The notes under the pieces are model-generated. The model saw only the letters and a program-made list of their open reading frames with translations, was not told the DNA's origin and ran no database searches. The translations under genes and the position numbers were made by a program. 59,794 nt of DNA from Muribaculum sp. GTDB lineage: Bacteria; Bacteroidota; Bacteroidia; Bacteroidales; Muribaculaceae. Of the stretch, positions 55,736-59,794 are shown one piece after another (positions within the stretch are counted from its first letter, which is position 1; every line of letters begins with the position of its first letter). Where the stretch lies: the NCBI GenBank assembly GCA_023667055.1, contig JAMPAV010000008.1:1-59794 (forward strand), in the 5' to 3' direction.

Positions 55736-57139
55736 TTATTTCTTAAGTTTGCCTGATTCTTTCAGGTTCTCAATCACCTTGGCAAGAAGTCCGTTGATGA
55801 AAGCACCACTCTTGGCTGAGGAATAGCTTTTCGCTATCTCTATGTATTCATTAAGCGAAGCCTGAATGGGAATCTTAGGGAATGAGAATATCTCGGCGAG
55901 TGCTGTCTCCATTATAACCACATCCATATATGCCAATCGGTCGGATTCCCAATGCTGCGTGTTGAGAGCTTCGTCAATATAGCCGCGATATATCTTGGCT
56001 TTCTTCACGGTGGCCTCAAAAAGCTCCTTGCCAAATTTGGCATCTTCTGCATCTTTATACATTGGGAACACTGGGTCATCAATCTTGCTGTCGGGTTTGG
56101 CGGCTTTATCCTCAAACCTACGGAAGGTCTTGATGACAAACTCTCCTATTATGTCGAAATCATCATTCCAGTAAACGGACTTATTCTCCATCATTTCAAG
56201 GAACTCTGCATCCTGGAAGACTATATTGCGCATTACTTTTTTCCAAAATTCGCAGTCTTCATGCAGATCGGCCGTGGGGTCGGCCATATAGTCGCGGTAA
56301 AGTTCGGATTGCGTTATCTTGTCGAGCAGATGTTTCACTATCTCTCGATCTTGCTCCACCCATGAAATCTTCTTGCTGTCTGCATAACTTCTGATGGTGT
56401 CGGAAGCGCCAAGAAGCTTCACAAGTTCATTGTCGATAAACTTTGGATTGGGATTCATGTCCTCTTCCGTACGGCAATAGCGGTGTCTCCTTTCATCGAG
56501 TTCCACTTCCTGCTGGTATGTAAGTTCCACTGGCAGAAGCAAAAGCCGGAAATAAAGTTCCCTCGCTTTCTCCAGACTTGTCTTCAGGTCTGCAAGCCCT
56601 TCAGAAATGTTATCCTGGCTTGATGCGAATTCGCGGAAAGTCTCAGCCACCATCTCTTTGGCCCGGTCAACTCCACGCATTGAATAATTCTCGTAGCGTT
56701 CTGAAAGTGTACCTAATGTTCTATTGTTGGAAATGAACAATTTGAAAATCTCAGGCCAGATGGTTGGTTCTGCCAAGGGATCTGAAAGGAATTTTTTGAA
56801 GACAGCCGATGCACTTACCTGATCGGCAATTTCGTCAATGCATGCTGACAGAGGGAAAAAACCGGCTGAATACTTACTCTTCAGCGATTTCATGATGTTG
56901 TCCGATGCAAGACGCTGCATGAAGCGGGTCTCCAATAGTGGATATCTCTTGTCTGATTTTTTAATGGTATCCGCTATCTTCATCATCAGATAAAGATAGT
57001 CGAGATAAAGAGAATATGCAAAACGCTTCTCTTTTGTTGGCGAAGACGGCGACGACAACACAGAGAAATTGTATTGCACCAGAAAGTAGGAGTAAAGCAG
57101 CTGAACTACTTTAATTCTTATTAGAACCCTATTAATCAT
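55736..57139 (-). CDS. nusB: NusB-family antitermination factor with an internal duplication
   Basis: The 467-residue protein begins with the Bacteroidetes NusB start INRVLIRIKVVQLLYSYF and ends with the NusB C-terminal domain (LAYMDVVIMETALAEIFSFPKIPIQASLNEYIEIAKSYSSAKSGAFINGLLAKV, about 400-460). It is about 150 residues longer than the roughly 310-residue NusB I expect in Bacteroidales. The extra length is a second copy of the helical N-terminal half: SAVFKKFLSDPLA (111-123) matches SELYRDYMADPTA (278-290), and ENYSM ending TFREF (150-171) matches ENKSV ending TFRRF (318-342). NusB with NusE binds boxA RNA in rRNA antitermination. Confidence 0.88.
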   Translation of the reverse strand: MINRVLIRIKVVQLLYSYFLVQYNFSVLSSPSSPTKEKRFAYSLYLDYLYLMMKIADTIKKSDKRYPLLETRFMQRLASDNIMKSLKSKYSAGFFPLSACIDEIADQVSASAVFKKFLSDPLAEPTIWPEIFKLFISNNRTLGTLSERYENYSMRGVDRAKEMVAETFREFASSQDNISEGLADLKTSLEKARELYFRLLLLPVELTYQQEVELDERRHRYCRTEEDMNPNPKFIDNELVKLLGASDTIRSYADSKKISWVEQDREIVKHLLDKITQSELYRDYMADPTADLHEDCEFWKKVMRNIVFQDAEFLEMMENKSVYWNDDFDIIGEFVIKTFRRFEDKAAKPDSKIDDPVFPMYKDAEDAKFGKELFEATVKKAKIYRGYIDEALNTQHWESDRLAYMDVVIMETALAEIFSFPKIPIQASLNEYIEIAKSYSSAKSGAFINGLLAKVIENLKESGKLKK

Positions 57140-57205
57140 AGAAATGTCAATTCAATAAATAGACAATAACGTGTCGGCACTCGAGTCAACACAATAAATA
57201 ATTCA

Positions 57206-57237
57206 CAAAGTTAATAATTAATGTTGACGTGTGCAAA
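57206..57237 (-). promoter_or_regulatory. Full consensus promoter for the nusB operon
   Basis: On the minus strand, TTTG (57234-57237), 20 bases, TAACTTTG (57206-57213); the ATG at 57139 is about 65 bases downstream. Confidence 0.75.
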
Positions 57238-57485
57238 TTTAGCAATCGTAAAAATATCCGAAAAGATGAGCAACCTTTGCCAAATCGTTTTTGAAGATTA
57301 ACTATAGAACCTGTCTATAATAAACGCAAAAAATTAAATGCGCAATTCATGAGTACGTGCTTTTTCACTATTTCTCATTTAAGTTTCGCAAGTTCACTTA
57401 GTCCCCAACTCAAACTTTTAAACCTCAACTTTCATTTGTCAAAGTCGAATTTACCACAGATTTTTACAATTTTTTTTGTATTGTA
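57238..57485. other. Gene-free stretch between nusB and the SASA gene
   Basis: No gene is visible on either strand. It holds a 24-bp dispersed repeat (57377-57400) followed by sequence of the AAACTTTTAAAC kind. Confidence 0.55.
57377..57400. repeat. 24-bp dispersed repeat, copy A
   Basis: It starts ATTTAAGTTTCGCAAG and ends TCACTTA. It matches 59741-59764 with one difference. Confidence 0.8.
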
Positions 57486-57517
57486 TTTGGTTTTGTTGTC
57501 CAAATGTATTACTTTTG
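57486..57517 (+). promoter_or_regulatory. Full consensus promoter for the sialate O-acetylesterase gene
   Basis: TTTG (57486-57489), 20 bases, TACTTTTG (57510-57517); the ATG at 57565 is about 45 bases downstream. Confidence 0.75.
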
Positions 57518-57564
57518 CGCTATAAAATGGATTCCACAAAATGTCAAACCAAGCTAACTTAAAT

Positions 57565-59187
57565 ATGAAGAATTTTTTTCTGCTTGCTGCTTTTTGCAGC
57601 ATGATGACCGCTGGCGCAGTGGTCAGACCTGCCCATATCATTCAGGATGGTATGGTAGTGGAGTATTCAAAACCGTTAACCCTATGGGGAACTGCCGATC
57701 CCAACGAGACTTTCGATGTCAAAATCAACAAGAGCCGAAAAGCAAAAGTCAAGGCTGACGAAGAAGGAAATTGGGAAATACAACTTCCCGCGCTTAAGCC
57801 GGGAGGCCCCTACACGATTCAAATTGGCGACAACACGATATCAGATGTGCTCAGCGGTGACGTTGTGCTCTGTTCAGGCCAGAGCAACATGGAACTTTTT
57901 GTGTATCGTGTTGAAGACATGTATGGCGACACTATCGCAAAGTATTCCAACGACAAGGTTCGTCAGTTTATAGCCCCAAAGGAGATCGCTTTCGATGGCC
58001 CGGAATCAGACCTGAAGGGTGGTAAATGGGTAAAGACATCCCCATCAACCAGCTCCCAGTTCTCGGCACTCGGTTATTTCATTGCCATGGAGATGAATGA
58101 AAAGACCGGTCGCCCCGTGGGTATCATCAACTGCAGTTGGGGAGGCACTCCCATAGAGGCCTGGATGAGTGAAAAATCATTGAAAGGATATCAGAAACAA
58201 CTTGCCCAACTAAAGATAGACCGCGACGTGGATTACCGCAACCGTGTCACTGCCACAGAACGTGAGAAACAGGGGCGTTGGAATGCCGCTCTTTATGCCG
58301 GCGACCCGGGAAGAAAACAACACTGGGAGGCCAAGACCACCGACATTTCCAATTGGAATGATGTCGATATAATTAAAGACAAAGGCTGGACCAACGATGG
58401 TGTCAATAATATGGGTGGCAGCCACTGGTTTGTAAAGAAAATCAATGTCCCGGCAGAATTGGCTGCAAAACCCGCAATGCTTCGTATGGGTGTGTTGGTT
58501 GATTCTGATTCCACATACGTCAACGGTGAATTTGTAGGCACTGTGTCATACTGTTATCCCCCGCGCAAATACAAACTTCGCGAAGGACTTCTGCAGCCTG
58601 GTGAGAATACGGTCGCCGTACGGCTTGTCTCCAATGGTGGACGTGGTGAGTTTATTCCTGAGAAACCATATAAGATAGTCTTTGAAGGCGGTGATGAGAT
58701 TTCTCTCGAAGGCAATTGGAAATATAGACAAGGTATGCGTATGCCTTCAGCACCCGGAAGCACTTTCTGGTGCTACTCCCCCACTGTGCTGTATAATTCA
58801 ATGATTGCTCCAATCACAAAATATGGTGTTGGCAATGTGGTGTGGTATCAGGGCGAGAGCAACGTAAGCAACCGCAATGAGTATGGCGATTTGCTCACTA
58901 AGATGATAGATCTTTGGCGCACAGACCGGCAGGATTCATCGTTGCCATTTCATATCGTGGAACTCGCCAATTACATGCCGGAATGGAACAAAGGCGGACG
59001 TGCTGCATGGGCTGAGATGCGCGATGTGCAGAAAAAAACCTGCGAGGCCATTGACAACTGCAATCTCGTAGAGAATTACGACCTCGGCGAATGGAACGAC
59101 ATCCACCCCCTCGACAAACTGACGCTTGCAAAGCGAGTGGTGGCCAAAATGCCTCTCAACATGCCAAAGACAAAAAAGAAACGATAG
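57565..59187 (+). CDS. Sialate O-acetylesterase (SASA family)
   Basis: From the ATG at 57565 (MKNFFLLAAFCSMMTAGA, a signal peptide) the protein is 540 residues. The SGNH-type catalytic blocks are LCSGQSNME (Ser), NCSWGGTPIEAW, VWYQGESNVSN and DIHPLD (Asp-His). A beta-sandwich insertion (about 245-385) splits the hydrolase fold, as in SASA relatives. It should remove acetyl groups from sialic acids or other glycans outside the cytoplasm. The open frame starts at 57541, but the upstream eight residues do not look like a signal start. An 18-bp tandem repeat spans the stop codon. Confidence 0.9.
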   Translation: MKNFFLLAAFCSMMTAGAVVRPAHIIQDGMVVEYSKPLTLWGTADPNETFDVKINKSRKAKVKADEEGNWEIQLPALKPGGPYTIQIGDNTISDVLSGDVVLCSGQSNMELFVYRVEDMYGDTIAKYSNDKVRQFIAPKEIAFDGPESDLKGGKWVKTSPSTSSQFSALGYFIAMEMNEKTGRPVGIINCSWGGTPIEAWMSEKSLKGYQKQLAQLKIDRDVDYRNRVTATEREKQGRWNAALYAGDPGRKQHWEAKTTDISNWNDVDIIKDKGWTNDGVNNMGGSHWFVKKINVPAELAAKPAMLRMGVLVDSDSTYVNGEFVGTVSYCYPPRKYKLREGLLQPGENTVAVRLVSNGGRGEFIPEKPYKIVFEGGDEISLEGNWKYRQGMRMPSAPGSTFWCYSPTVLYNSMIAPITKYGVGNVVWYQGESNVSNRNEYGDLLTKMIDLWRTDRQDSSLPFHIVELANYMPEWNKGGRAAWAEMRDVQKKTCEAIDNCNLVENYDLGEWNDIHPLDKLTLAKRVVAKMPLNMPKTKKKR

Positions 59188-59203
59188 ACAAAAAAGAAAC
59201 GAT
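59168..59203. repeat. 18-bp tandem duplication across a stop codon
   Basis: Two exact copies of an 18-bp unit starting AGACAAAAAAG. The SASA stop (TAG 59185-59187) is at the joint. Confidence 0.9.
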
Positions 59204-59230
59204 AGTATTCGTGACAAGAATACAATGGAT

Positions 59231-59268
59231 GGGCCTAAAATCCGGTATTAAACCGCGACTTTAGGCCC
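59231..59268 (+). terminator. Terminator of the SASA gene
   Basis: GGGCCTAAA and TTTAGGCCC arms with an inner CGGT/ACCG pair. T-run short. Confidence 0.75.
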
Positions 59269-59338
59269 TTCCCCAAAAAAATATTAACTTTTTTTGAAAC
59301 TTATGCCGATTTCCCCTTTATAATTCAGGATTTTTTGC

Positions 59339-59346
59339 TAATTTTG
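59339..59346 (+). promoter_or_regulatory. -7 box for the HU gene
   Basis: TAATTTTG, 27 bases before the ATG at 59374; a TTTA at 59317-59320 is a weak -33. Confidence 0.5.
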
Positions 59347-59373
59347 CACTCCGAAATCAAGATTTTATTAAAA

Positions 59374-59652
59374 ATGACAAAAGCAGAAATCGTTAAAGAG
59401 ATAGCCAAGAACACTGGCATCGAAAAAGAGAGTGTGCTTGCCACTGTTGAAAAGTTCATGGAAGTGGTGAAGGAAAGTCTCGCTCAGGGCGAGAATGTGT
59501 ATCTTCGTGGATTCGGTAGCTTCATCGTTAAGGAGCGTGCCGAAAAGACTGGTCGAAACATAACTAAAAACACTTCGATCATAATCCCGAAGCACAATAT
59601 CCCGGCGTTCAAGCCTTGTCCTGAATTCAAGGAAATGGTGGCAAAACAGTAA
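59374..59652 (+). CDS. HU/IHF-family DNA-binding protein
   Basis: From the ATG at 59374 (MTKAEIVKEIAKNTGIEKESV) the protein is 92 residues. Its layout is that of HU: two N-terminal helices, then LRGFGSFIVKERAEKTGRNITKNTSIIIPKHNIPAFKPC, the beta arms that bend DNA, and a short helix. The frame runs upstream to 59335, but that part includes the -7 box region. It is a nucleoid protein; HU or IHF cannot be told apart here. Confidence 0.95.
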   Translation: MTKAEIVKEIAKNTGIEKESVLATVEKFMEVVKESLAQGENVYLRGFGSFIVKERAEKTGRNITKNTSIIIPKHNIPAFKPCPEFKEMVAKQ

Positions 59653-59693
59653 GCACCGGTTGATGACTCACTTAGTCAATTTTTCTGAAAAAC

Positions 59694-59730
59694 AAAGGAG
59701 ACTTCGTCATATCTGACAAAGTCTCCTTTA
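59694..59730 (+). terminator. Terminator of the HU gene
   Basis: AAAGGAGACTT and AAGTCTCCTTT, with an inner GTCA/TGAC pair and loop TATC. Confidence 0.85.
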
Positions 59731-59740
59731 CTTATTACTT

Positions 59741-59764
59741 ATTTAAGTTTCGCAAGCTCACTTA
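59741..59764. repeat. 24-bp dispersed repeat, copy B
   Basis: One base different from 57377-57400. It carries TTTAAGT and ACTTAAA arms around a TTCGCAAGCTC loop and runs into an octad array. Confidence 0.8.
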
Positions 59765-59794
59765 AAGTTTAGAAGTTTAATAGTTTAAAAGTTT
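59764..59794. repeat. Octad array AGTTTANN at the right edge
   Basis: Three and a half units of AGTTTANN, cut by the window end. Confidence 0.75.

Overview
The window looks like the chromosome of a gut-type Bacteroidales, most likely near Muribaculaceae or Porphyromonadaceae. The taxonomic call is inference. It rests on: Bacteroidetes-type promoters (TTTG, 19-20 bases, TAnnTTTG) upstream of several genes; type IX secretion C-terminal signals (a CHU_C domain at 29459-30823 and type A-like tails on two secreted proteins); TonB-dependent receptors; a GH97 glycosidase; a two-subunit methylmalonyl-CoA mutase; two UvrA paralogs; and the nusB-yajC-ybbR-DUF5606 cluster. I see no rRNA, tRNA, CRISPR array, transposase or prophage. 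Most of it is core chromosome.

Layout. 1-526: 5' part of an outer-membrane receptor gene running off the left edge. 684-3489: a TrpB2-type tryptophan synthase beta chain, then a decayed chimera of two PLP-enzyme genes (5' end of an O-acetylhomoserine sulfhydrylase-like gene joined to the 3' half of a MalY-like gene), then a secreted heavy-metal-associated protein. 3558-5606: a TonB receptor next to that metal protein. 5722-7332: a secreted two-repeat protein. 7546-11553: methylmalonyl-CoA mutase large and small subunits. 11760-14975: FtsE-type ATPase, a sugar MFS transporter with a large soluble insert, endonuclease IV. 15122-20256: rRNA methyltransferase-like protein, RadA, Yip1-like membrane protein, SmpB, U32 peptidase. 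20219-24964: small lipoprotein, UvrA, S4/Hsp15 protein, META-domain lipoprotein. 25062-25333: tandem 90-bp palindromic elements in telomere-like heptads. 25339-29233: type II NADH dehydrogenase, TPR protein, small secreted protein.

29459-36002 is a plus-strand run: CHU_C protein, second UvrA, AroE, ComEC. An ECF sigma factor follows on the minus strand, then a 613-bp gap holding a rod-like structured-RNA candidate. 37185-40265 is an envelope cluster: amidase, MCE/MlaD protein, M23 peptidase, MerR regulator. 40311-44631 (minus) holds holB, a sugar-nucleotide transferase, galE and a DUF4861 protein. Then come a DUF308 membrane protein, GH97, an NAD-dependent epimerase, an SGNH hydrolase, HtpG, a secreted propeller-like protein, the DUF5606-ybbR-yajC-nusB cluster, a sialate O-acetylesterase and an HU protein.

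The least ordinary features are the tandem palindromic element and its heptad flanks, the chimeric PLP-enzyme pseudogene, the rod-like RNA candidate at 36855-36977, an internally duplicated NusB, promoters so close to start codons that leaderless mRNAs are predicted, and a perfectly palindromic divergent promoter at 48858-48887. I did not find a clearly new multi-gene defence or mobile system.
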